Shown: piece by piece, positions 1 through 10,601 of the stretch
Position numbering within the stretch: the first letter of the stretch is position 1
Layout of the letters: every line of letters starts with the position of its first letter
Assembly: GCA_003254925.1 (NCBI GenBank)
Contig: QANZ01005411.1
Coordinates: 46,379-110,378 of the forward strand
Direction: 5' to 3'
Length of the DNA stretch: 64,000 nt
Source of the DNA: Chamaecrista fasciculata
Taxonomy: Eukaryota; Streptophyta; Magnoliopsida; Fabales; Fabaceae
Program-made: the position numbers and the translations under genes
The notes under the pieces: model-generated
Seen by the model: the letters and a program-made list of their open reading frames with translations, nothing else
Told to the model about the DNA's origin: nothing
Databases searched by the model: none

Positions 1-2142
1 AAAAAAAAAAAAAAACTAGATTAGAATGAGTCTATCCTATTATTGTTTAATTTAGGTTGGTTTGAGTTGAGATAATTTTTTTAAAAAAATCTAACTCAAA
101 TTAATTTATTCTATAAAAATCTCAACTAAACCAACTTGCTTTCAATCTAATCGAACCCACCCCACGAGCACCTGGTTCTATTCAAAATGGTAGTTAGTTA
201 TGTTATAAAAAATTTCACAAAAGTTTAATGAATGGACTAAATTATTATTTTTTAATTATATAGGTTAATTAAATTGCAAAATTTTTATCATTTTTATTTA
301 TTTATTTTTTTAAAATGTGACAGTAATAGTAATTTTAAGTTTTTAAAGTTGAGAAGAAAATGAAGTTTCAAATGGAAATGATTAATTTAATCTTTTTCAC
401 CTTTTTTATGTTTTCCAAATCCGACGTTGGTGATGTAAACAAGTCCGTCTTTTGATTTTGAGTGTTATATATTGGGTCCCACACGTAGAAACTTTTGAAT
501 AATATTATAAGATGCAATGGTCTTGTTTTTTCGAGTTATTATCATATGTTCCAATTACATCACATCACATGGCTGAGGTGGGCTATTACTGTCGTTAATA
601 CATCAAAATCAAAACACTTGAATTGATTCGGGGCAATAGCTTTTGTTCAGTGTAAAATGATCAAAAATGGGTTCTCTGTAATTGAGAATCCGTAAAGTTC
701 TTTGTATTTAATGTATTGTTAGGTCAAAATATTGCAATTTCATTTTTTTTTTCTTCCAGTTGGTATTTTTTTTAATAAATTAAATGCTGAAAATTTCAAG
801 AATCTTCAATTACAAAGTATGCGTCCTCAAAATGTCCACAAAATGTTCTAGGATAAAGCTTGATTGTTTGTTGAATTGTTAGGGTATATTAGTATTTGTC
901 CTTTGTATTATCTTTTTAAAGAATAGAGATGTGTGGAACTTTTTAAATTGTTTTCTTTTTTAAACAAGGGAAATGATCTAAAGGACAAAAATTAATATAC
1001 TCCAACATTCGATAGCATTTTTCAATGTTTTATTCTGTTTATTATTAATTTTGTTCTTATTTGTGAATTTTAAAAATAACAACATGCATGTCAAAATCAT
1101 TTTAATTTATCCATTTTATCATATGTATTCATTAAAAACCCGTTATTATTCTTTTTTTAGTTGTAATTGAATTCGTTTAGTTTTAAATATGTATTTATGA
1201 CATAATATTTTTTGACATTAAATTACATAAAGTATTACATAGTTGATATAAACTATTAAAAATATATGTTATTTAAAAAAGGAAAAAGAAACAAAGAAAG
1301 AAAGAGGAGGCAAGTATTCAATCCATCAATCTAGCCCAAATCAATAATATACTATTATTGATTTAGATTATGTTAGATGAATAAAACTCACCAAAATGTA
1401 GATGTTTACCCCAGATCTTTTTATTGGCTCGGGTACAATTTTATCCTCAACGGAGACAACTTGTGCTCGCGTGACCTTTTGTCGATGCTGACAAGAAAAA
1501 GAGGACCTTTTTGTTGATGTGATTTTCAAGTTTACCATTTAAAAAAGTATTAAATTGCATCAATTAACAGGACTCAACCTCCAAGTAAACAGAGAAAGCA
1601 ATTTTTTTAACAACAAATTTATCTGGCTAAAAAAATACTTCTAGGAGGCTAATACTTTATTTATAAATTATAATTATAATACCAACAATACCGAAGTCCC
1701 ACTTCTATGCTTGCTTCATTGCTTGTGATCTTTGCCTAGTATTATTTTAACATGAATTATTTATACCAGATCTTGCCCTGTGCAATTTGTGCTATATTAT
1801 TATAATTAAAACCCATATATGATCTTTGAGATACTTCGTATCAGATTTTTCTACCTTCCTTTGAGCTGTCAAGTATTAAACTTAGCTAACTCCAAAGAGA
1901 TTTTATACGTAGAGGCAATAAATGATTGTAAGTTTGTAACATGTTGAAATTTAATTTTTTTTTTTCAACTCAACTTTCTTGGGGTTAATTGTGAACCTAC
2001 AAGACCCAACTTGAATAATGACTTTGGTTCAATTGGTGGAGTAAATTAATTGAGGAGTGTAAGATAACACAAAAATGACTTTATCATGTGATCTTATGCA
2101 TTTGTTTGACATCAATTCTTCCTCATGTCCCAAAAATTGCAG
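1..2142. other. AT-rich non-coding stretch, probably NPF intron or 5' flank
   Basis: No exon could be found here. The NPF gene that begins at 2143 must have one or two earlier exons carrying the N-terminus and the ExxER motif, and I searched this stretch for them without success. Since the other introns of that gene are 1.7-1.9 kb, this DNA is most simply part of a long intron with the first exons left of the window. It contains a perfect 12-bp inverted repeat at 1338-1349/1353-1364 and several poly-A/T runs, but no recognisable transposon ends. Confidence 0.5.
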
Positions 2143-5100
2143 GGCATGGTTTTCTTAACACTATCTGTCTCAGCGTTGAAGCATGAAACGCTTTTCTTTT
2201 TTGCACTTTACATACTGTCAATCGGTGACGGCGGCCACAAGCCTTGTGTCCAAACCTTCGCCGCCGATCAGTTTGACGATGACACGCCGGAGGAGAAGGA
2301 TGCCAAGAGCTCATTCTTCAACTGGTGGTATTTGGGGATAGTTGCTGGCTCCACAGCTGCTGTTTTTGTAGTAATATATCTGCAGGTAATTAATGGTTAA
2401 ACTAGATAAAATTCTCAATTTTTTTTTAAATTATAAAAAGTAATAAAACATAAAAACAAAATTTAAGAGACATTTTGGCACTTTACATTGTTTAAGAATT
2501 GTCTGCACAATAAATAAAGGTTGAAGGAAGTTTTATACATTTTAATTATAATTAAATTTGGCTTTATTACTTACCTGACTCTCTTTCATCACTTATTGAC
2601 ATTAAAAGGTGGTTTAGTTAATTTTTTCCATGGATGATCCACCTGACCATCTCTCCTCATTTATTATTTATTTTTATACTTTTTTTTTAGAAAAAAACAT
2701 CTCTCCACAACATTAAAACATTTTTTGTTTTTGTTTATAATTTATTTTTTCAAAAATGTCTCTTCCATCATATTTATTATTTTCATAATTTTTTCTGCTG
2801 GAAATTTATTTTTTTTGGGATCTAGTTTAATATTTTATATCTACTAATATTTGAGTCCTTATATATACTAATATTTAAACTATTGAATACTGTGAAACGA
2901 GAGGAGTGAGAGAATATTCCGCAATAAAGTTTGGACTAATTAAAATTAAGAGTAAACTACCAATTTGGTCCCTGAAAAAATCATCGAGCTGACAACTTAG
3001 TCCCTGAAAGATTGAAATATACAATTTAGTCCCTGAAAGATCAAAACGGTATATTTTTTAGTCCATAAAAGATTAAAACGGTATACTATTTAGTCCATAA
3101 AAAGGACTAAATAGTATACCATTTTGATCTTTCAGGGACTAAATTATACATTTCAATCTTTTAGGGACCGAATTGTTAGCTCGGTAATCTTTTAGGGATT
3201 GAATTGTTAGTTTACTCTAAAATTAATTAACAGTAATACAAGATACTGGTTAGAGTTTTGTTAATAAATTTATGTTTTATTAATATTTTTTTATACTGAT
3301 TAGAGTTTTTTAAAATTAATTTCAATTTTTTTAAAAATAACATTGAATTTTATTAGTAATTTTTTAAATGTGAATTTTTTTGTGATTGTTCTTTATATTT
3401 ATTCTTTATGTTATTTATTATTATTTTTATTATAGTAATAAAAAAGCAACAAATTTGAAAATAAATAATAAAAAAAAGTTGACTACTCTACGTGTGTGTG
3501 TTAAAAAAATTATTAAAATAATAAATATGATGGGAGAGACTTTTTTAAAAAATAAATCATAAAAAGAAGAAAAAATATATATTATTAATGTTGAGGAGAG
3601 AAGTTTTTTAAAAAAAGAAGTATAAAATTACAAATAAATGAGGAGAGAGAGTTCAGGTGGACCATCCATGGGAAAAAAATAACTAAAACACCTTTTAATG
3701 TCAATAAATGATGAGAGAGAGTCAAGTGAGTAATAAAGCCGTTTAAATTTCTAAGCTGAAATCGCTTTCAGGTTTTTATGGGTCTATGGAGCACTTTTTT
3801 ATAGCCACTTTTTATTGATTTATGGACCACTTTTATCACTAGTTTTTATTGATTATAACTACCACTTAAACATTGGTAGTTATAATCAATAAATAGTTAA
3901 GTGAAGTTTCAAAGCTGACCTGTTCCTTTTGCATATACTATAATCTCTCGTTACATTACAACTTATTCAATGTTGAAAACTGCATAGTATGCATGCAATA
4001 AGATTTAGAAGAAATGGGTGAAAACAAGAGCAAAATTGAATTTGTGTGCAAATACCATTACACTATGAAGAAGAATATAATCAAGAGAAAGACATTTTGG
4101 TCCTTAAACTTCCATAAGTGAAGAGAAAAACATGATGTGGCTTATAACAGAAGAAAGAAAAGAACTAACTAATTCATTTTGAATATATGTTATAATGAAG
4201 TAATAATGTTTTTCCTTTTTTGGTGAAACATAAATACATGATTGATGTGTGGAAAATAATAGGATAACGTTGGGTGGGCTGTGGGGTTGGGAGTACTGGC
4301 TGGAGTGTTGGCTTTAGCATTGGCATTATTCTTGTTGGGAATCAAGAGGTACAGAAAACAAGGCCCAACTGGAAGCCCATTTACCAGGATGGCCCAAGTT
4401 TTTGTCGCCGCATTTCGAAAATGGCGCGTCAACGTCACGCGCGATCCTAACAATTATTGCTACGGTGATCACGAGAATCATGGGCCCCACCTACCAGGTC
4501 AACCCAAGTTTCATTCTTTGGCCCACACACATCAATTCAGGTCTGTTTCTTTCAATCTTTCCGATATTTTAGACCATAATACATTGATAGAAAATGCTCA
4601 ATTGATTTAACATGCTCAATTGAGTTTTCTGTTTTACTTCTTTTTCTTTTTGTTTAAATAAATTGTGGTGAGAGAAAGAGACATAAATTAAAGGGAAAAA
4701 ACATCAATTTAGTCCTTAAACTTAACATTGACGGTCAATTTCATCTTCATTCTTTTTTTTAAGTCAATTTAGTCTATAATATTTCACATTTTGGTTAATT
4801 TGTTCTTGAACTATTTTCTTTTAATAAATTAACGATAAACTTCATCCTGTTTTTTAATTTGAGCAAGTCTTTTACTAACAATTTTACTTTATATGTCATT
4901 GTCATCAGCCACATAAAATTTGTCGATAATATTTGGTTAAAATAAAAGTAAAGGATAAAATTGACCAAAATGTAAAACATTGAGGATGAATTTGACTGCA
5001 AAAAAGGACGAGGACGAAATTGATAGTTGCTATTAAGTTTGGGGGATCAAAAGGGTACTTTTGCCTAAATTGAAGTCTAAAAACATTCCAGTCCTCTATA

Positions 5101-7131
5101 ACATTGCCCTAATAAATAAGCAAAAAGAATCTTTCCAGCACTGAACAATGTATTATCTTCCTGACCAAAAGAAAAAAGAAAAAGCACTGAACAATGTATT
5201 AAGGTTGGATTTTATTTAGCTATAATTTATTCCTCGGGTGAGTTTCTCCCCCACTCACTCTGGTATTGTATTTGTTTTTTAGAAAAAAAAAAAGCACATG
5301 GGGCCTAACATAAAATGAGAAAGAGAAAGCGATAAAAACACTTGAGTTCTTGAGAGTTCAGAGTACTTGGTAGCATTGCCCTTATTTCTCTTCTCTAAAT
5401 TTATATATGAGTTGTATTAGTAAATAATACAATTTTATTGTTATTGTTGTGCACTATTTCAGAAATTTGTTTTTTGAATTTGAAAGGAAATTTATGAAAT
5501 TATCCAAATCAAAATCTAAACCAATTGTTTACTTTTTTTTGTTTGCTCTTTATTTCATAGGAAAGAAGAGTATGACTAATAGGAAAGGGGAGTAGGGAAA
5601 CAGTAAGGGTCCAAACCAAAGTTTCAAATTTATCTCTTTTTTCTTCTTAAAGAAAGAACTCAAACTTGTGCTCCAATCTATCATCTTATTCACTATTAAG
5701 TATAGTTGTGTCATTGTGTGTCAAAAAGGAAAGATATATATATATATATATATATTTATATATTAAGCCTTCTACATTGGCTTTCCCATAGCTCAGAGCT
5801 CACTATCCTGTAGAAGTGAGTAGAACAGAACTCCACCAACTGAAATAACTAGCACCTTCTAGAGTGAACTGTTCAAGTAAGACTCCACAAAATTTTAAAG
5901 GAAATTTTTCGGCCATATGTATATATATCAAGAAACATAAGGAAAGATTGGCCCAAAATCAGACTCCACTACACAAACTTTAAAATTAAAACGTAGTGGG
6001 TCAAGTGGCAATGGGACTGTATATGCCCACAAAATTGAGACCTTTATGAGGGACAAAGGTGAAGTTGGTACAGACAAAATGTTGTGGACTTTGTCCTTCT
6101 CAATCCATTTATGTTTCAGTAATTAAGGACTAAAATGATATGACCATATAATCTAATGAAGAAAATGTTAGTTTTTTCATTTATGTTGCTAGACAAAATT
6201 TTTAAAAAATTTTCTGTTTCCAACTAGCAAATTTTACTGAATGGAAACTGTCACCAGATTTCTGGAGAAGGCAATGATCATTGATGAACTTGATGCATCA
6301 AGCAAAACCAGAAATCCATGGAGGCTATGTTCAGTGACTCAAGTAGAAGAAGTCAAACTTGTTCTACGCCTCATCCCTATATGGCTTAGCTGTCTAATGT
6401 TCACTGTTGTCCAAACTCAACTCCACACATTCTTTACCAAACAAGGCAGCACAATGGTTCGTTCCATCGGACCACACTTTCAAATCCCTCCAGCATCACT
6501 CCAAGGCCTTGTTGGTGTGACAATCCTCGTGGCGGTCCCGATATATGACCGGGTTTTCGTGCCCCTTGCCAGAAACCTCACAGGCCACTCCTCTGGTATA
6601 TCAGTGTTACAAAGGATTGGAATAGGCCTATTCTTGTCCATACTCAACATGGTAGTCTCTGCCTTGGTAGAAACCAAAAGGGTTAGTGTTGCTAGACAAT
6701 ATCATCTCATAGACGATCCAAAAGCTATCTTACCAATGAGCATATGGTGGCTGCTTCCTCAGTACATGATAACTGGTGTTTCTGATGCATTCACCATTGT
6801 GGGGTTGCAAGAGCTTTTCTATGATGAAGTGCCTGAGGGATTGAGAAGCATTGGAGCTGCAGCATATATAAGCATTGTAGGAGTTGGAAGCTTTGTTAGT
6901 AATGCTATTATAGCGATTGTGGAGGATATTAGCTTAAGATCTGGTGAGAAATGGTTAGGGAATAATCTGAATAGGGCACACCTTGATTACTTTTACTGGG
7001 TTTTGGCTGTGTTGAGTGCTTTGAGTCTGTGTGTTTATGTGTGGCTTGCTAAGAGGTTTGTGTACAAAAAGGTTGATAACGGGGCTAACCAACAAGGTTC
7101 TAGCCTCAGTAAGTACAGTAATCCAGTGTAG
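2143..7131 (+). CDS. NRT1/PTR family (NPF) transporter, probably subfamily 5, 3' part (3 exons)
   Basis: This is a proton-coupled transporter of the NPF/POT family, whose members move nitrate, peptides, hormones or glucosinolates across plasma membrane or tonoplast; the substrate cannot be read from sequence. Exons are 2143-2385, 4263-4540 and 6258-7131, joined at phases 0 and 2, giving 464 residues plus a TAG stop. The first exon shown carries the family motif GGHKPCVQTFAADQFD and the NWWY motif. The second starts with a long hydrophobic helix, then a basic loop and HTHQFR. The last begins FLEKAMI and holds about six membrane segments with FYDEVPEGLRSIGAA. Full-length members have ~550-600 residues and 12 helices, so roughly the first 90-110 residues are missing, including ExxER. 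The break falls at the usual intron before GMxxLTLS. Both introns are swollen by repeats. The subfamily-5 call (NPF5.10-5.16-like) is an inference from the GGHKPCVQTF motif. Confidence 0.88.
2560..3740. mobile_element. Long-TIR foldback element in NPF intron (MULE-like)
   Basis: The left end at 2560 (GGCTTTATTAC) is matched in inverted orientation at 3740. The arms stay similar for well over 150 bp and share the string ATTGACATTAAAAGGTG and the AGGTGGACCATCCATGG region. There is no coding capacity. A second inverted-repeat element (2949-3218) sits inside, so this one is the older host. Long TIRs suggest a non-autonomous Mutator-like or foldback element; superfamily is inferred only. Confidence 0.7.
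2949..3218. mobile_element. Nested ~270-bp foldback MITE
   Basis: The ends AGAGTAAACTA and TAGTTTACTCT are inverted copies. Nearly the whole element folds back on itself, with repeated TTAGTCCCTGAAAGAT blocks on the left and ATCTTTCAGGGACTAAAT blocks on the right, leaving only a few bases of loop near 3095-3105. It carries no ORF. It is inserted within the larger element 2560-3740. Confidence 0.8.
3845..3893. repeat. Perfect 20-bp inverted repeat (hairpin)
   Basis: The 20 bases at 3845-3864 are the exact reverse complement of 3874-3893, with a 9-base spacer. It lies in the NPF intron just right of the long-TIR element, so it would be transcribed as a stem-loop in the pre-mRNA. Confidence 0.85.
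4693..5066. mobile_element. Family-A MITE, copy 1
   Basis: The ends are inverted copies of each other, with AGTCCTTAAACTTAA on the left mirrored by TTAAGTTTGGGGGATCA on the right and ending ...TTTTGCCT. The interior contains AATTAACGATA followed by TTTTTTAATTTGAG. The same interior and ends recur at 30650-30986, and in part, inverted, at 38296-38507. It sits in the NPF intron between exons 4263-4540 and 6258-7131. It is non-coding. Confidence 0.7.
5734..5759. repeat. (AT)n microsatellite
   Basis: An uninterrupted run of about a dozen AT dinucleotides in the last NPF intron. Comparable (TA)n runs occur near 9847-9871, 11003-11023, 12999-13020, 18150-18172, 41744-41764 and 43068-43083. Confidence 0.85.
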
Positions 7132-7689
7132 CTCCTGAAAAAAAATCGAATAAGACTTTGGAAGTTATGTATGCACATATAGTTCAATGATAGATTTTGC
7201 GATTACTACTTGGATTTCAATTCTGATAACTACTTAAAATGTACATAAGTTGTTATAGACACTTCCTTATTGTACTACCCAAAAATAAAATGACTTCAAT
7301 GCTCACTGCACAATCTTTAATAATACTAACTTTATTTGAATGGATCGTAATAACAAATCAGTGAGCATCATTTAAATTAATATATTTCTTTTCATTTTTA
7401 TTTTTATGTGTGTAAAAAGAAGGCTGATTTAGAATAGAAATTAATTTGTTTAACAGTGTCATTTACTGTTAGAAGCACATCTTTTGAAATTCAGTATTTG
7501 TGAAGTTCTATTTTCTAACATTAAAGGTGGTATTTTATAACAAAAAAAATATAATACTTAGAATTTTATGAATTTCAATTTACAGAGCATTTTAGCTCTT
7601 TACTATGATTATAATTACAACTGTTGCAAAGTTAAAATGCCTCTGTTAGAAATTAATCACCACTTTCTGCTGAAATTCTGTATTACTAA

Positions 7690-8035
7690 ACTCTATCAGC
7701 TGAGTTAAGTTTCTCCTTCTAGTGTGACTTGTTCAAGTAAATACTTGATCATTTAAAATTTTTTTTTTTTGTCAACCAGAACATTTAACAGAAAGTGATA
7801 TAGAAGTCAGCAAAACATAGTGGCCAAGTGAGATCATTGGAGCTACCTGTAATATTGAGACCTTCAAAGTTAAAGGAAAACAGTGAAGTTAGTACAGACA
7901 AATTGTTATGGACTTGGTCCTCTTGTGTCTATTTATGATGGAAGCAAATCGTTTAAGATTTTTTCTTTTGAAGTCAATGATCATTTCTTGACGCCTCAAG
8001 CAAAACCACAAATCTGAGTGCATCCTTCAGGCTCA
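7690..8035 (+). pseudogene. Decayed duplicate of the NPF intron 3/exon 4 junction
   Basis: This stretch, about 560 bp past the NPF stop codon, is a diverged copy of 5820-6320. Matching landmarks in order are CCTTCTAGxGTGA, TTGAGACCTT, GGTGAAGTTGGTACAGACAAA-like text, and finally the exon-4 start region AATGATCATT...GCxTCAAGCAAAACCA. The copy has indels and a premature stop and stops resembling the gene after about 60 bp of exon. It is best read as the relic of a tandem NPF duplication. NPF genes commonly occur in tandem arrays. Confidence 0.7.
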
Positions 8036-9220
8036 GCTTATGATTATGGTATTAGTTAATTTAATCCATGCATGTGATGAATATTTTGAAATAAAATTTT
8101 AATACTTAAAGGAATTTCTTGGTGAATTCCTTGGTCTCTTGACATGGATAACTTATTTTTTTAAGGTAAAGGTGGGCAGGTTGGTTAAAACGCACAAAAG
8201 TTGACATGGACATCCTTGAATTGTAATACCAAAAAAACCCAAAGTACTTCAATGCTATATGAATGATCTTTAAAAACTTATTTAGTCATACGGTTAACCA
8301 TTTAAATTAAGGTAATTACTCTTAATTCTTATTTTTCATTATATAATTAGGATGGTCCACTAAGGGCATGTTTGAGAATCAAGAGGGAAAGTGAAGAAAA
8401 GAGAAGAGATTGAAGGAGCAGGAGAGATAATTTTTCTGTAATGATCATGTGCCTAATGTTTTATAAAGATCAAGATAATTAATTAAGGATTACTTAAGAT
8501 TAATTAATTAGGATTTCAGTTCTACTTACATTAAACACCAACTGTTTCTTCTATTTCAATTTTCAAATCTTCTGCTTCCTATCTTCACTGCTAATCTGCT
8601 AAGAATCCTTGTAGTTGCAGCCTGTTGATTAGACCCACATATATCATACATCATTTGTGCTTTCTTTAACTTTATAATTCCCCAAAAATAATATATGCAT
8701 CACTTACAAGTTACAACTAACCCACTGCCATTAATGTTGCGTTGCATTGTATCACAAATATTATTTTTTCCATTGTCAATTGTCGTTTTGTACATGTGCT
8801 GGTTTTCTCTTTAGTCTTAATTATCCCGCCATTCTTTATTAAGCTTGCCTTTGGGCTTTATGAATTTTTTAAAGAAAAGAAAAAGTGTGCATAACACATT
8901 AACTCTGTAGCTAGCTTAAGGGGAGGAAAAGTAGTATTAAATGTTGTGAAATGAGATCCTAGCTGGGGCAGGATCATCATTTTTTTTTCTCGAAAACACT
9001 ACATGCTCATCAAACATGGATGATATGAAATGTATGAAATTTTGGTTTGTTAATTAATTAGTGTCCTTTTTGGGTTCTCTGGCAAGTGGCAATGGCATCA
9101 TCCTCCATTCCATGATCCATAATCCATAGTCTTCTTTTTCTTTTTTGCATCCTCTCTGGTGGAGATGTGTCCAACCCCGTCTTACTATACCAATCTACAA
9201 ATGTCAGATATATATTAATT
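8036..9220. other. Intergenic, no gene recognised
   Basis: AT-rich sequence between the NPF relic and the foldback element at 9221. No ORF, RNA gene or clear repeat boundary was seen. Confidence 0.5.
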
Positions 9221-9744
9221 AGGTCAAATGGTCATTTTGGTCCTAAATGTATGCACTAATGTTCATTTTGGTCCTTTATGTTTCAAAATGTTCAAATTAG
9301 TCTTAAATGTTGGCAAAATATTTCATTTTGGTCACAAACTATTGAATTTGGTCATATTTCTCTCATCTCTTATTTCAAGTTCAAAGGACTTGTTAAGAGT
9401 AGTTCGTAGCTTTGAGTTCGTCGTATTCAAATATGAAATGAGAGAGATATGATCAATTTTTCTTGTTTGACCATAAAATGAGCGGTCTATTTTTAGGACC
9501 GATTTAACCTTGTTTGCTGAAGACGCCAACTGGATGGATAGAGAAAATACTCTTTGAGAACAATACGTAGCTCTGAACTCGTCACATTTGAACTTGAAAC
9601 GAGAGAGATATAACCACATTCAATAGTTTGGCACCAAAATAAAACATTTTGTCAATGTTTAGGATCAATTTGAACATTTTGAAACATAAATGACCAAAAT
9701 GAACATTAGGACATACATATAGGACCAAAATGACCCTTTGAGCA
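9221..9744. mobile_element. ~520-bp MITE with ~125-bp TIRs
   Basis: The first ~125 bases (TCAAATGGTCATTTTGGTCC and onward to ACTATTGAA) are mirrored by the last ~125, ending GGACCAAAATGACCCTTTGA. The 7-base string ATTAATT lies directly outside both ends (9214-9220 and 9745-9751) and may be the target duplication, although such an AT-only string is weak proof. The internal ORFs on both strands are by-products of the inverted repeat. Confidence 0.8.
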
Positions 9745-10391
9745 ATTAATTATTTGGTACTGAAACGAAGAATAAGAATAAAATATATATATACACAAGG
9801 GAAGGAATAAGAATAAAATATACACAAGGGAAGGAAGGTGGAGGGATATATATATATATATATATATATATGATCATTATATATATTAGTATATATCACT
9901 GAATGATAATGATTGTTTATGTATAGTTTAAGTAGATTGAGAAACTAAAAAAGTAGCTTTAATCCATCCTAAATCTAAGGATGCGGGTCCTCTAAGATTC
10001 GACTCTTACATAAAACAAAGAGTCAAGAGTGGCAATCATTAAGGAATAATAATGTAAGCATTCCAAATGACGCCACTCCTAATAACAAATATTAGTGCAC
10101 AAATTAAAGCCAAAATTAATGTGTAATGGATCTTTAAAGTTTAAACTATACTCTACGGATATATATATACACACATAGCCACCCTATAAAAAATGAGTGA
10201 GTGGCAAGTAATTAAATGGCATCCATGCATTCCCCTTCAATTTTAATTTTATATACAACTTGATTGATTCATCAATTCATGGAATTTGTTCTTTTTAATT
10301 CCTCGATCACTCCACTGTATATCTGGTCAAATAAAGTTGGCGAATTTAACTAATCAACCAATGAAAGCGGATCAGAGAGGATATGATTGAT
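9745..10391. other. Intergenic 5' flank of the TIC32-like gene
   Basis: It holds a direct repeat of GAATAAGAATAAAATATA with ACACAAGGGAAGGA near 9770-9835 and a long (TA)n run. No gene was seen. Confidence 0.5.
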
Positions 10392-10404
10392 GATTATATA
10401 TATT
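10392..10404 (+). promoter_or_regulatory. Possible TATA box of the TIC32-like gene
   Basis: An ATTATATATATTG motif lies about 200 bp upstream of the ATG at 10602. TA-rich strings are frequent here, so this is only a candidate. Confidence 0.25.
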
Positions 10405-10601
10405 GTGATTACTTATTAAACAAAACAAAGAGAGAGCAAAATCAAAATTGCAGTGCAATTAGTCTCTCTAGCTTTCTCATATTGTTTCATGCATCTTCCA
10501 TTTCCAAACCACACTACTACTCTTGCTTAAAGTTAAGACTGATACATAAGTTTGTATAAGTCGTAACATACAGTTATTCTTGTTGAGAGACTCTCTTACT
10601 A

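Noticed and set aside
4281..4610. An independent gene starting at the ATG 4281
   Set aside because: It is the middle of an NPF exon (4263-4540), and the codons after 4540 are intron.
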